A stretch of DNA of 64,000 nt, from positions 186,001-250,000 of the forward strand of contig NZ_BBIW01000004.1 of the NCBI RefSeq assembly GCF_000732325.1, in the 5' to 3' direction. The translations under genes were made by a program, and so were the position numbers. A model generated the notes under the pieces. The model saw nothing but the letters and a program-made list of their open reading frames with translations. It did no database searches and was not told where the DNA came from. This document shows, piece after piece, positions 8,629-17,313 of the stretch; the first letter of the stretch is position 1, and each line of letters begins with the position of its first letter. This DNA comes from Paenibacillus sp. TCA20 (lineage in GTDB: Bacteria > Bacillota > Bacilli > Paenibacillales > Paenibacillaceae).

Positions 8629-9129
8629 TTACTGCTTAGCTGAAGGTTCAAAGGACGAACCGAAGGTTTCGTTGTAATGCTTCAGCATATACAGTCTCCA
8701 GTGGAGCAGCATGCCGAAGGCTAGAATGAAGAAGACGGCTCCTGTCTGCACAACGGATATATACTGATAAACGACTTCATGCAGCACAAGTCTGACGATC
8801 AGAAGACCGACCAGAATGAACATGAAGCTCTTCGAGCTGGTAACAAAGACCGCTCCGTCTCTAACTTCAAACTTGGTGCTCTTGATCAGCGGATACGAGA
8901 AGATAAACCAGCCGACCAGAAACGCAATGAGTGCCCACAGCCATGGAATATGCGTGTCCGGCACAACAAACATAAGAAATCCCGTGCTCATGCCGAGCGG
9001 CGGAATAATGATTCTTTTCTTGTTAATTGGCCGATTGGCGGCCTTCATACGGATAAAGATAGCGCTCACAGCAATAAAGATCATACCGACTGTTGCTGCG
9101 ATCTGGAGAAATGAGGAGTTTATAGCCAC
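8629..9129 (-). CDS. ccdC: CcdC-family membrane protein (cytochrome c biogenesis associated)
   Basis: A 166-residue protein with five predicted membrane helices. IFIRMKAANRPINKKRIIIPPLGMSTGFLMF, STKFEVRDGAVF and FILVGLLIVRL match the Bacillus CcdC family (DUF1453). CcdC lies beside ccdA in B. subtilis, yet its own role is not essential for cytochrome c maturation there. Here it stands alone. The start is GTG at 9129 with AGAGAGG eight bases upstream. Confidence 0.85.
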   Translation of the reverse strand: MAINSSFLQIAATVGMIFIAVSAIFIRMKAANRPINKKRIIIPPLGMSTGFLMFVVPDTHIPWLWALIAFLVGWFIFSYPLIKSTKFEVRDGAVFVTSSKSFMFILVGLLIVRLVLHEVVYQYISVVQTGAVFFILAFGMLLHWRLYMLKHYNETFGSSFEPSAKQ

Positions 9130-9402
9130 GTACAGGACCTCTCTCTAATTGGAAATCATTTTTCATTAGTATATCATAATTCCCTAGAAATACTGTAAGT
9201 ATATCCCGTGAAATATAAGAGTTATATAGAACGAGATCTAATCGAGAATACGTTGTTGTAGGAATTTGTAGAAAATTATCGAATGATCAAGAACTTTTCT
9301 TCCAATTTGCGGAAACAGGTCATATACTAGGAGAGTACTTCTATATTTTGATGAAGCAGGCCTCTACGTATATATACTTTCTATTAAAGGGGGAAAAGAG
9401 AA

Positions 9403-10524
9403 GTGAGACCAAGGGAATGGAAGCTCAAAGCAGGACTTGCGATTTTGGTTGGTGTATTGCTGCTTCTCACTTTCCCCTGGATTCAATGGAGAGCGGCCCC
9501 GAGCCGGGTTATTGATGTTGTGATTGTAGATAAGACCGTTCCGGACATTACATACCGTGAGCATAAAGGCTTGACCTGGCTGCTCAATCAGCAGAAGGTT
9601 GTGGATCATAACGGAGCGGGATACGCATATGATGAATCTTATTATGGATACCATCCTCACAAAGTCGGAGATGAACGAATGAGGCGTTTGCCTGCTACAC
9701 TTCGCGGAACCGATCTGATCTATCTTGCAGACTCCTATGGCATCTATGAATCTGTACGTTCGCAGGAAGAAAGGGAGGAGCAAATCGAGCAGCTGGTGTA
9801 CGGCGGCATGAATTTGACAGATGTCCAAAAAATTCAGGCTGCTGCTATGACAGGAACAACAATTATTGCTGAACACAGTATACTGGCAGCCCCAACAGCA
9901 GAATCTGTCAGCAGGCAGCTGCAGAAGATGCTGGGTGTGGAATGGAAGGGCTGGGCAGGGAAATTTTATGAGAATTTATCAACAGAAGTGCCCCTCCATA
10001 TCATGGAGAATTATACAGGACAGACAGGCAAGGAATGGTCCTACAGCGGCACAGGGATGGTACTCGTTCATCATGAAGGGGAGGTCATTGTGCTCGATAG
10101 ACAAGATCTAAGGGAGCCGGGCATGTCCATCTCCTTCTCCAAAGAAAACAGTGATAAATACAATGTTGAAAGATCAGCCCGCTATCATCAATGGTTTGAG
10201 GTTGTTACTCCCAAGCCAGGCACGGAGACTGTAGCGGATTATAAGCTCGAATTAACAAGCTCCGGTTCGGAGAAGCTGAGAACAGCGGGAGTCCCTGCGC
10301 AGTTTCCGGCCATTATTCATAAGGAGCAGAAATCGCATCAATCTTATTATTTTGCGGGTGATTTTGCAGAGCGAACAGTCTCTCCCTTCATGGTTCAATA
10401 TAAAGGCTGGGATCAGTTTGTGGGCCTCTTTGTGCCTAATTCCAGCCCGAATGCTTTTTATTGGAATATCTATATTCCGTTGATGAAGACGATTTTGTCT
10501 GATATTGAGAGTAACCGGGTTTGA
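9403..10524 (+). CDS. Membrane-anchored protein of unknown function
   Basis: A 373-residue protein starting with GTG behind AAAGGGGG. A basic start and one hydrophobic helix (about residues 9-27, LAILVGVLLLLTFPWIQW) suggest a signal anchor with the rest outside the membrane. The outer part begins with an alpha/beta-like segment (RVIDVVIVDKTVP, then RGTDLIYLADSYGIYE and TGTTIIAEHSIL), reminiscent of glutamine-amidotransferase-like or nucleotide-binding folds. No catalytic triad could be identified. I do not recognise the family. It is monocistronic, with a terminator downstream. Confidence 0.65.
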   Translation: MRPREWKLKAGLAILVGVLLLLTFPWIQWRAAPSRVIDVVIVDKTVPDITYREHKGLTWLLNQQKVVDHNGAGYAYDESYYGYHPHKVGDERMRRLPATLRGTDLIYLADSYGIYESVRSQEEREEQIEQLVYGGMNLTDVQKIQAAAMTGTTIIAEHSILAAPTAESVSRQLQKMLGVEWKGWAGKFYENLSTEVPLHIMENYTGQTGKEWSYSGTGMVLVHHEGEVIVLDRQDLREPGMSISFSKENSDKYNVERSARYHQWFEVVTPKPGTETVADYKLELTSSGSEKLRTAGVPAQFPAIIHKEQKSHQSYYFAGDFAERTVSPFMVQYKGWDQFVGLFVPNSSPNAFYWNIYIPLMKTILSDIESNRV

Positions 10525-10545
10525 TCGATATGAAATTTGACAAAG

Positions 10546-10587
10546 AAGAGTCTATACAGATCCAGAAGAATCTGTGGACTCTTTTTA
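10546..10587 (+). terminator. Intrinsic terminator after the membrane-anchored unknown
   Basis: AAGAGTC and CAGAT pair with ATCTG and GACTCTT across a small loop, followed by TTTTTATTT. Confidence 0.75.
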
Positions 10588-10614
10588 TTTGTAAGTATTG
10601 GATTGGATGTAAAC

Positions 10615-10650
10615 TTGACAAACAAAACTGTTATCAATAGAATAACAGTT
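10615..10650 (+). promoter_or_regulatory. Sigma-A promoter covered by a 25-bp palindrome
   Basis: TTGACA (10615-10620), a 17-base spacer and TAGAAT (10638-10643) form a good promoter. A perfect inverted repeat AACTGTTAT-N7-ATAACAGTT (10626-10650) runs from the spacer across the -10 box. That placement is typical of a repressor operator. It lies 139 bp ahead of the Rrf2 gene, so autoregulation is the simplest reading. Confidence 0.65.
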
Positions 10651-10788
10651 GCTGGGAAGTGCGTTTATCTTAACTTATGATATATACGAAGGATGAGTCC
10701 GAGATTTATAGACGATTTCGGGGCATAACTAAATGATAAAGAAACGGGAGACAGGAAGCTTTGAGCGCTAATACAGGAGGTCAGGGTA

Positions 10789-11226
10789 ATGAACAGTGAG
10801 TTCACGATTGCAGTGCATTGCCTGTTGTTTTTGGGTATCCGTGAAGGACGCATAGCAAATAGCGAGGACATTGCAGAGAGTGTATCGACGCATCCTGCCA
10901 GAGTACGCAAAGTGCTTAGTGTGCTGCGCAAGCATCAGTATGTAATGACAAAGGAAGGGGCTCACGGCGGTTATATGCTGAACAGCAAGCCGGATGAAGT
11001 GAGACTTGGTGATTTGTATCGCTTGTTTGCGTTAGGATCCTTTGGGCCTCATTGGCGTTCGGGGGATGAGGACTCCAGCTGCATGGTATCCTCTAATATC
11101 AAGGATGTCATGGGTACCATATATCATGACGGAGAGCACGTGGTGGAGCAATACCTGGACAGCATTACCCTTGCTGAAGTGAAGCATCGCTTGGAGGATA
11201 GATGGAAGAATAGAGATTTAACCTAA
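10789..11226 (+). CDS. Rrf2-family transcriptional regulator
   Basis: A 145-residue regulator. The N-terminal winged helix (TIAVHCLLFLGIREGRIANSEDIAESVSTHPARVRKVLSVLRKHQYV, wing KEGAHGGYML) is typical of Rrf2 proteins. The C-terminal part contains GSFGPHWRSGDEDSSCMVSSNIKDVMGTIY and only one Cys, so the three-Cys iron-sulfur site of IscR/NsrR is absent. It is closest to YwnA-like members that sense by other means. Its own promoter carries a 25-bp palindrome. There is no partner gene in the transcript: a terminator follows at 11242. Confidence 0.9.
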   Translation: MNSEFTIAVHCLLFLGIREGRIANSEDIAESVSTHPARVRKVLSVLRKHQYVMTKEGAHGGYMLNSKPDEVRLGDLYRLFALGSFGPHWRSGDEDSSCMVSSNIKDVMGTIYHDGEHVVEQYLDSITLAEVKHRLEDRWKNRDLT

Positions 11227-11241
11227 GCCTATGGTTTATGA

Positions 11242-11270
11242 AAGATCCGGTCGGGTACCGGGTCTTTTTT
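11242..11270 (+). terminator. Intrinsic terminator after the Rrf2 gene
   Basis: AGATCCGGT pairs with ACCGGGTCT across a short loop, followed by TTTTTT ending at 11270. Confidence 0.85.
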
Positions 11271-11377
11271 GTTTTTCCATTAATAGTACTCAGAAGGATT
11301 ATTTTACCTTAAAATGGATTTTAATATACAATGGAAGCAGCTGCTATTCCGCATTCTTAAAATAGAGGAAGTGACCT

Positions 11378-13285
11378 ATGAGATCAGACATGGACTTATA
11401 CCTACAGATGGAGGATTCCGAATTGTCGATTGCCGCATGCCAGGGTGATATTGAAGCGTATGAGGAGTTAGTTCAGCGTCATGGCAAGGAGCTCTATGCA
11501 TGGTCTTATATATACAGCAGAGAAGAACAGGATAGGAGACGTTTACTCATAGAATCAATCTCGAAGAGCTGGTGTCAGCGTAATAAACTTAAGGATGAGG
11601 CTCAGCTTGCAAAGCTCCTGTTTCGAACGATGTATATTACTGCAAGAAAGCAATATAGAGCTACGGCTTGGAATAAGATATCTTACTCTCCATCAACGGT
11701 GCAAGACGAGACCACATCTCAAATGACAAGGGATACCGACCGTTTGCTGTCACAAAAAATGAATAGTCTGCCGTTTGAAGAACGTACGATGTTACAAGCT
11801 TCATACATATTAGGCAAAACGCCTGCCGAGTTCGGAGAGTTTACGGGAATAGGAGAGATGAGGGCTGCCGCCAGTTTACAGCAAGCCAAGCAGATGATGA
11901 AAGAATCATCGCCATCTCTTAATACTTTTTTCGAGAAGGATCGCATGACTGTTTATGCACACGAGCATGAAAATTTGGAAGACGCACTTCAACAAGGTTT
12001 AACCGATGCCAGGGCTGGCAGATTCTCCAAGCGGCTAAGGAGAACATGGGGTGCAGCAGGCGTTGTGGTGATCGGTATCGCCATAATACTGGTAGTTGGT
12101 CTGAATTCCTGGGGAGGTAAGGGGATTCACGACCCCCTTAATAGGGCAGGAACCCGAGTCGTACCGGATGACAGCTACTGGCTGAGCACCGTAAGCTCGG
12201 ATCGCGTTGCAGAGAGAAGGCTGCAGGAAGGGGATGCTCAATATTTGGGCTATGTGGCTGAACAGGACGGATTGAAGCTGATTATTGATGGAATGATGGC
12301 ACAAGGCGATTCAACTCTGATCTGGTATACCTTAACTGCGAAGAATGGGCAAGTAATGCCGGATAAGCTAAGTGGCTATATGTATGGAAGCGATAGCTTT
12401 AATTTGAGCGATACGTTGCGAACTCGATCGGGAAATGAAATTGTGCAGACAAAGAACTCCTCTACAATACAAGGGATGATGATATTCGATAGCCTGCATG
12501 ATATCGTTCATCAGACAGTCCCGGAGGAATGGGTTGTCATTTTTAATGCGGCAGATGCGGAACGTCCGGAGTCAGTAATCTCACTAAGCCTTACGGTTCC
12601 ATCCGTGCCATCACAGGCGCATGAGCTTATCACGGTCAACCAGGAATTTGAGCTGAATCATCGTTCTTTTATGATCAAGCAGGCTGAACTTACCAAAAAT
12701 TATACCAAGATTGTGATTGAACCAGAATCAAGGCACGAGGAGGATGCGGCACTGCTACGCAGCTTAAGGCTGAGGCTTGGTTCTAATGATCAGAGTTACT
12801 TTGGCCTGAACGGGCAGTCAATGAACTACGAGACTGACGAAGAAGGGCGAACGACACTGATATATCCTCCGGTGTATTATCTTGATTACAGTGGACTGTC
12901 ACTGGTGAAGGATGTTGGACTTGTAACCATAACCGAAGAGTTTAAAGTAGATCTGGATGAGGGGAAATTAGTTGGTTATCCAGATCATTTCAATGGAGAT
13001 TTTAAAATGAAGCGTTCAGGTGATGGTTCTGAGATGAAGCTGTACTTTAAGGATGCGGGATACATCAACGAAGAGGTTTTGTCCTCTTTAGAGGGTGTAC
13101 CAAATGGACAGCTGGTATTTGACTTTTATGATGCGGAGGGCAATTATTATGCTTCCAGCGGAACAGGTTATGAGGGAGAATGGCGCACGTACTACATTCA
13201 GGATGGGGATTATCCTCAGCCGATTACGATTCCTGTAGTTTACGAAAAATTAGACGAGGAGACATTAAATATTCCTCTCTTATGA
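11378..13285 (+). CDS. Sigma-factor-like/transmembrane/extracellular fusion protein, paralogue 1
   Basis: A 635-residue protein. Residues about 10-95 resemble ECF sigma region 2 (LSIAACQGDIEAYEELVQRHGKELY, then LLIESISKSW and LLFRTMYITARKQYR). Residues about 125-180 resemble region 4 (LPFEERTMLQASYILGKTPAEFGEFTGIGEMR...LQQAKQMM). The acidic clamp-helix motif of true ECF factors is degenerate. A basic stretch and one membrane helix follow (about 226-245), then roughly 390 outer residues, mainly beta, with a LNRAGTRVVPDDSYW start like the DUF4179-type domain of Firmicute anti-sigma proteins. I infer a membrane-tethered sigma-like regulator or a sigma/anti-sigma fusion. It is the first of three tandem paralogues. 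Confidence 0.7.
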   Translation: MRSDMDLYLQMEDSELSIAACQGDIEAYEELVQRHGKELYAWSYIYSREEQDRRRLLIESISKSWCQRNKLKDEAQLAKLLFRTMYITARKQYRATAWNKISYSPSTVQDETTSQMTRDTDRLLSQKMNSLPFEERTMLQASYILGKTPAEFGEFTGIGEMRAAASLQQAKQMMKESSPSLNTFFEKDRMTVYAHEHENLEDALQQGLTDARAGRFSKRLRRTWGAAGVVVIGIAIILVVGLNSWGGKGIHDPLNRAGTRVVPDDSYWLSTVSSDRVAERRLQEGDAQYLGYVAEQDGLKLIIDGMMAQGDSTLIWYTLTAKNGQVMPDKLSGYMYGSDSFNLSDTLRTRSGNEIVQTKNSSTIQGMMIFDSLHDIVHQTVPEEWVVIFNAADAERPESVISLSLTVPSVPSQAHELITVNQEFELNHRSFMIKQAELTKNYTKIVIEPESRHEEDAALLRSLRLRLGSNDQSYFGLNGQSMNYETDEEGRTTLIYPPVYYLDYSGLSLVKDVGLVTITEEFKVDLDEGKLVGYPDHFNGDFKMKRSGDGSEMKLYFKDAGYINEEVLSSLEGVPNGQLVFDFYDAEGNYYASSGTGYEGEWRTYYIQDGDYPQPITIPVVYEKLDEETLNIPLL

Positions 13286-13315
13286 ATCAATTTCATAAAA
13301 CATTAAAATTGATTC
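13284..13315 (+). repeat. Stem-loop repeat, copy A
   Basis: GAATCAATTT (13284-13293) and AAATTGATTC (13306-13315) are exact inverted arms; the element overlaps the stop codon of the first fusion gene. Its first 24 bases match 22 of 24 bases of a second copy at 21206. It could be a weak terminator or a dispersed intergenic stem-loop. Confidence 0.55.
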
Positions 13316-13346
13316 TATTAAACAATAATTGAAAAGAGTTGGGGCT

Positions 13347-15272
13347 ATGAGAACTTATACTGACCTTAATGATTCCGAATTGTCGATTACCGCATGCCAG
13401 GGTGATGTTGAAGCGTATGAGGAGGTAGTTCGGCGTCATGGCAAAAAGATATACATACTCGCATACATCACATCGCGGGATAACACGGCAGCACAGCAGT
13501 TAATGACCCGTTCCATATCAAAGACCTGGCATCATAGAAGTAAAATAAAGGCTAAAGATAAAATGCTGAACCTCCTGCTTAAGGAGATATGGGGATCTGC
13601 AGTGAGCAGTAATTTAAACGGTGCTGACAGAGCTGGCAAACCCGATAGACCGGATATAGCTGTAACCGACGTACAAGAGATTCTGCAGAATACTCCAGGT
13701 CAAATGCTGAACCATCGTGCTCTCGTGGTAGAAGAAGCATTGTCTCGTATGGGAGCCGAGGAGAGGACTGTATTCCTGCTCAGTTACGCCGCAAGGTTAG
13801 ATATTCAAGAAATGATATCGTATGGATTTACTTCAGAGTCACAGGTTGAGCGAAAACGAAGTGAGGCTCTTCAGAGAATCAACATACATGCAGAGAAGCA
13901 GAAGGAGACGATCAGCGAAGCATTCTTGAAGCAGCATTTTAGGAAGGACCATGAAGCTCTGCTGTCCATATCTGAGATCGAGCTGGAGAGAGGGGTTCAG
14001 CAAGGTCTGGATGAGGCCAAGACTGGCAAAATGGCAAAGCGCAGCATAAGCAACAGGTTGATCTGGAGCGTGGCAGCAGGGCTTGTGGGCTTGTTTCTTC
14101 TTGGCAGTATATATCAAGCAGCTCCAGAGAAGCCCCAAGAAATGGAGACCTTCGATCAGAGCTACTGGGAAAGGACGCTTAAGGAAGATCCCATATCGCA
14201 GCAAAGGCTGGCTGAAGGAGATTTCGTCAAGATAGGAAAAGTGCTGCCTGAGCAGAATGGTCTTCGCCTGTATGTGGACGGTGCGATGCAGACGAGTGAC
14301 GGACTGATGCTGTGGTACAGGCTCGAGAATACGGAGGGTGCAGCAGCTCCAATCCCAGATCGAGTCATTCTTTGGAGTGACGTGTATCGAGAGGTTGGTT
14401 CTGAATTCGACCGGGACAACATGCGAATGTGGGGAGACGGAAATCGAACATTTGGGAAAATTCTGTTGTCTAAACACCAGATGTCCAGCGGCACTTCTTT
14501 GTCCAGTGAGCATACCATTGTATTTCCTGCCAATGTGCAGGAGGACGATACCGATACATATCGATGGGCTTCCTTCGAAGTGCCTGTTCCTGATTTCGAG
14601 GAAAAGCCTGTTAAGCATATTGAGATAAACCAAACCTTCGAGATTCAAGACCGCAGCATTCATATTGATGAACTGCGCCTGACGACCGATGCGACAATTG
14701 TTCAGTTGGGGGCAGATTCTTCAACTATCATAACTATGGATCAATTAAACTTACCCCTTCTATCAGTGATAGAAAAGAGCTTGATGAGTATGACGGGTGA
14801 AGGGAAGGACTGGATTGAAGGATTCGGGAATGAAACCGAATGGTATTTTGATTCGATGTATTATGATGATTATTCTGAGATCAGACTCAGCTTTCATAGT
14901 ATAAGTGGAATGGGGGAGCAGGCTAATCCGGTTATCGAGGTAAACACAGACACCGGCGAGATTGTAGAAGCACCGGAAGTGTACGATGGAGAAATTGAGA
15001 TTACGGATGTTGCCAGTGATGCTTTCTTCTACATTTTCTTTCCTTCGTCAGAGGAGTCGAGCTATACACTCGACTATCAATATTCGGATGCGGAGGGTGT
15101 GTCCTACTTTGCACAAGGCATCGATCAAGTGGGCGGAAGACTGGCGTATAAAGTGACTGATTATGACTATGCGCAGCCTTTGACCTTTCAGATCGAGAAG
15201 TTAGTGTCCGGCGATGAGAATGCTTATATAGACAACGGTGATGCCATTAACTTAACCTTGGTAAAAAAATAA
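13347..15272 (+). CDS. Sigma-factor-like/transmembrane/extracellular fusion protein, paralogue 2
   Basis: A 641-residue paralogue of its neighbours. Region-2-like LSITACQGDVEAYEEVVRRHGKKIY and region-4-like MGAEERTVFLLSYAARLDIQEMISYGF precede a juxtamembrane segment (LERGVQQGLDEAKTGKMAKR), one helix at about 237-256 and a roughly 385-residue outer domain. Overall protein similarity to paralogue 1 looks low, yet the 74 bases encoding the first motif are almost identical (13371-13444). The start at ATG 13347 is preferred over an upstream in-frame TTG at 13329 because it aligns with the paralogue and has GTTGGGG ahead. It lies 61 bp after paralogue 1, probably in the same transcript. Confidence 0.7.
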   Translation: MRTYTDLNDSELSITACQGDVEAYEEVVRRHGKKIYILAYITSRDNTAAQQLMTRSISKTWHHRSKIKAKDKMLNLLLKEIWGSAVSSNLNGADRAGKPDRPDIAVTDVQEILQNTPGQMLNHRALVVEEALSRMGAEERTVFLLSYAARLDIQEMISYGFTSESQVERKRSEALQRINIHAEKQKETISEAFLKQHFRKDHEALLSISEIELERGVQQGLDEAKTGKMAKRSISNRLIWSVAAGLVGLFLLGSIYQAAPEKPQEMETFDQSYWERTLKEDPISQQRLAEGDFVKIGKVLPEQNGLRLYVDGAMQTSDGLMLWYRLENTEGAAAPIPDRVILWSDVYREVGSEFDRDNMRMWGDGNRTFGKILLSKHQMSSGTSLSSEHTIVFPANVQEDDTDTYRWASFEVPVPDFEEKPVKHIEINQTFEIQDRSIHIDELRLTTDATIVQLGADSSTIITMDQLNLPLLSVIEKSLMSMTGEGKDWIEGFGNETEWYFDSMYYDDYSEIRLSFHSISGMGEQANPVIEVNTDTGEIVEAPEVYDGEIEITDVASDAFFYIFFPSSEESSYTLDYQYSDAEGVSYFAQGIDQVGGRLAYKVTDYDYAQPLTFQIEKLVSGDENAYIDNGDAINLTLVKK

Positions 15273-15319
15273 GGGCAGACCCCCAGACTGTGATCGGATG
15301 AGGAAAAAGAGGTGATACG

Positions 15320-17293
15320 GTGCAAAGTTTTGATAAGATGAACGATCGGGATTTAGAGAAAATGGCGTTTAGTGGGGGTTTCGATGCTTATGAGCACCTG
15401 TTGAAGCGTCATGCGGCAAGTCTGTTTGTCACAGCCTATGCGATATCCCGAAGCAGGAGCACCGCGGATGCACTTGTATCGGCCACGGTGTCCATCACCT
15501 GGCATCAGGTCAAAGCAGGGAAGCGGCGAGAGGATCTCGTGACTGCCTTGTTTCGTAACATGCTGCTCTATGCTAAGCGGTTAAGAAGAGCAGATGGAGC
15601 TGATGCTGCAATAGAACCATCCACGGCAGTGGGTGAATCTGATGAGCTTACACCTAGCTCTAATAAGCTGGGTGACCCGGCTGTAGCGGGTGAGCATGTT
15701 CAAGTGATGCGCAGCAACCGAGCCGAATTGATGGAGACACTCATGAGCCAGATGAGCTTTGAACACAGTGTCGTATTCCTGCTGACTTATATTGCAGAAC
15801 AGCCCATAGCGGAGATAGCAAAATACATATCAAGATCGGAGAAGACAACTTCTAGACGGCTTGATGAGATGCTGAATGCTGTGGCCAAAGAGATGGGGGA
15901 AAGCGAAGTCGCAGCGGTCACGTCTTTTATCCGCAAGCACTTTTCCAAGGAAAAAGAATACTTGAGCTCGGTAGAGGTGAGTAATGATGCAGAGGCAGCA
16001 GTACAGAAGGGACTACTCCAGGCTGGGCAGGGTGTTCTCCCGAGGCACAGGAACAAGAAGGTATGGGCTTGGACGCTTGGTGTATCGCTTGGTGTAGTTG
16101 TCCTTGCTATCCTTGTGCTTAATCCTTTCCGCGAGAAGGAGATTCACGCGTCTCTTAATTTTTCCGGCACAAGAGTCGTCCCGGATGAGAGCTTAATCAA
16201 TACTACTGCGAGCAGCGATGGGTATCTCAGATCACGGGTTGCGGATGGGGATTACGAGAAGCTCGGTTATGCAATGAAATTAGATGATGGATCCCGGCTG
16301 ATCATTGACGGAGCGATTGATTATGGAAGAGAAACATTATTAATGTATACGCTGGAAAAGAAAGAGCCCGAGGTCTCTGCTTCGATCGTGGACGGATCTA
16401 TTCTGGAGCGATCGACTTTGCTGCTGTTAGGTTATTTGCAGAATCAGATGGTTCTTGAAGAGACAGAGCAGGCTGAGAAAGGTTTTGTTACGTTTGTTCG
16501 AACCAATCCCACGGTTTCTTCGGAAGGTGCCTTGCTCCAATTCGAAGTTGAGGTTCAGGGGGATGAGACGCATACCGTCATGTTAGAAACAGACTATCCT
16601 CATGAGGTCGAGCAGCCGGCCAAAGAGATCGCGATGGATGAGAGCTTCACAATTGAAGGCCAGACCTACCATATTAACGGCATGACGATCAGCTCGGACT
16701 ACACGCGGGTGAAGATGAGGCCTGATATTCTCAATGAGAGAGGGATAGAGAGTCTGAAGAATGTTCGTCTGGACCGGGTAAGAGAGAATTCGAGATCCGG
16801 AAGCAGAGTAGTGGAGATTGCAGGGGATGATCTGATCTTTCCATCCATCTATTATGAGGATTCATATGAAGAACTCCAACTTACCTTAGTTGAGGAGCTG
16901 TTCAGCTTGGAGACTCCTTTTGTTATTGATCTAAATAATCCTGCGCTTGTCCAGTATCCAGCGGGGATGGAGCCTGAATCCTACGGGGTCACCTATGCTG
17001 GGCATACAGATGGTCCATATCATACGATCTACTTTCCTGCTTGGGAAGGAATTCAATATGAGATTTCGGATTATTATACGGATGCGGCAGGTCAGGTGTA
17101 TCCAGCGATAGATAACATATTTGAAGTGGATAAAGTCAGAATGAACATTCCAGACCTAGAGTATGAACAGCCGCTTACTTTTTACTTCTCAATACTCGAC
17201 CAGGATCAACGGAGTGCGGACAATAACCTAGCGAATTATGATCCGCTGGAAGGTCGTATTTCAGTTCCCCTCATTATAAATCCACAGAATTAG
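15320..17293 (+). CDS. Sigma-factor-like/transmembrane/extracellular fusion protein, paralogue 3
   Basis: A 657-residue paralogue starting with GTG behind AAAGAGGTGATAC. Region-2-like text (LEKMAFSGGFDAYEHLLKRHAASLF) is the most diverged of the three, while the region-4-like part is clear (MSFEHSVVFLLTYIAEQPIAEIAKYISRSEKTTSRRLDEML). A membrane helix lies at about 247-268. The outer domain begins LNFSGTRVVPDESL, closely matching paralogue 1 (LNRAGTRVVPDDSY). All three outer domains end with a conserved (Y/E)xQP(L/I)T block. No separate ECF sigma or anti-sigma gene is present next to the cluster. It is convergent with the LacI gene and only 20 bp separates them. Confidence 0.7.
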   Translation: MQSFDKMNDRDLEKMAFSGGFDAYEHLLKRHAASLFVTAYAISRSRSTADALVSATVSITWHQVKAGKRREDLVTALFRNMLLYAKRLRRADGADAAIEPSTAVGESDELTPSSNKLGDPAVAGEHVQVMRSNRAELMETLMSQMSFEHSVVFLLTYIAEQPIAEIAKYISRSEKTTSRRLDEMLNAVAKEMGESEVAAVTSFIRKHFSKEKEYLSSVEVSNDAEAAVQKGLLQAGQGVLPRHRNKKVWAWTLGVSLGVVVLAILVLNPFREKEIHASLNFSGTRVVPDESLINTTASSDGYLRSRVADGDYEKLGYAMKLDDGSRLIIDGAIDYGRETLLMYTLEKKEPEVSASIVDGSILERSTLLLLGYLQNQMVLEETEQAEKGFVTFVRTNPTVSSEGALLQFEVEVQGDETHTVMLETDYPHEVEQPAKEIAMDESFTIEGQTYHINGMTISSDYTRVKMRPDILNERGIESLKNVRLDRVRENSRSGSRVVEIAGDDLIFPSIYYEDSYEELQLTLVEELFSLETPFVIDLNNPALVQYPAGMEPESYGVTYAGHTDGPYHTIYFPAWEGIQYEISDYYTDAAGQVYPAIDNIFEVDKVRMNIPDLEYEQPLTFYFSILDQDQRSADNNLANYDPLEGRISVPLIINPQN

Positions 17294-17313
17294 TCGCTAT
17301 GAAGCTACCGCGA

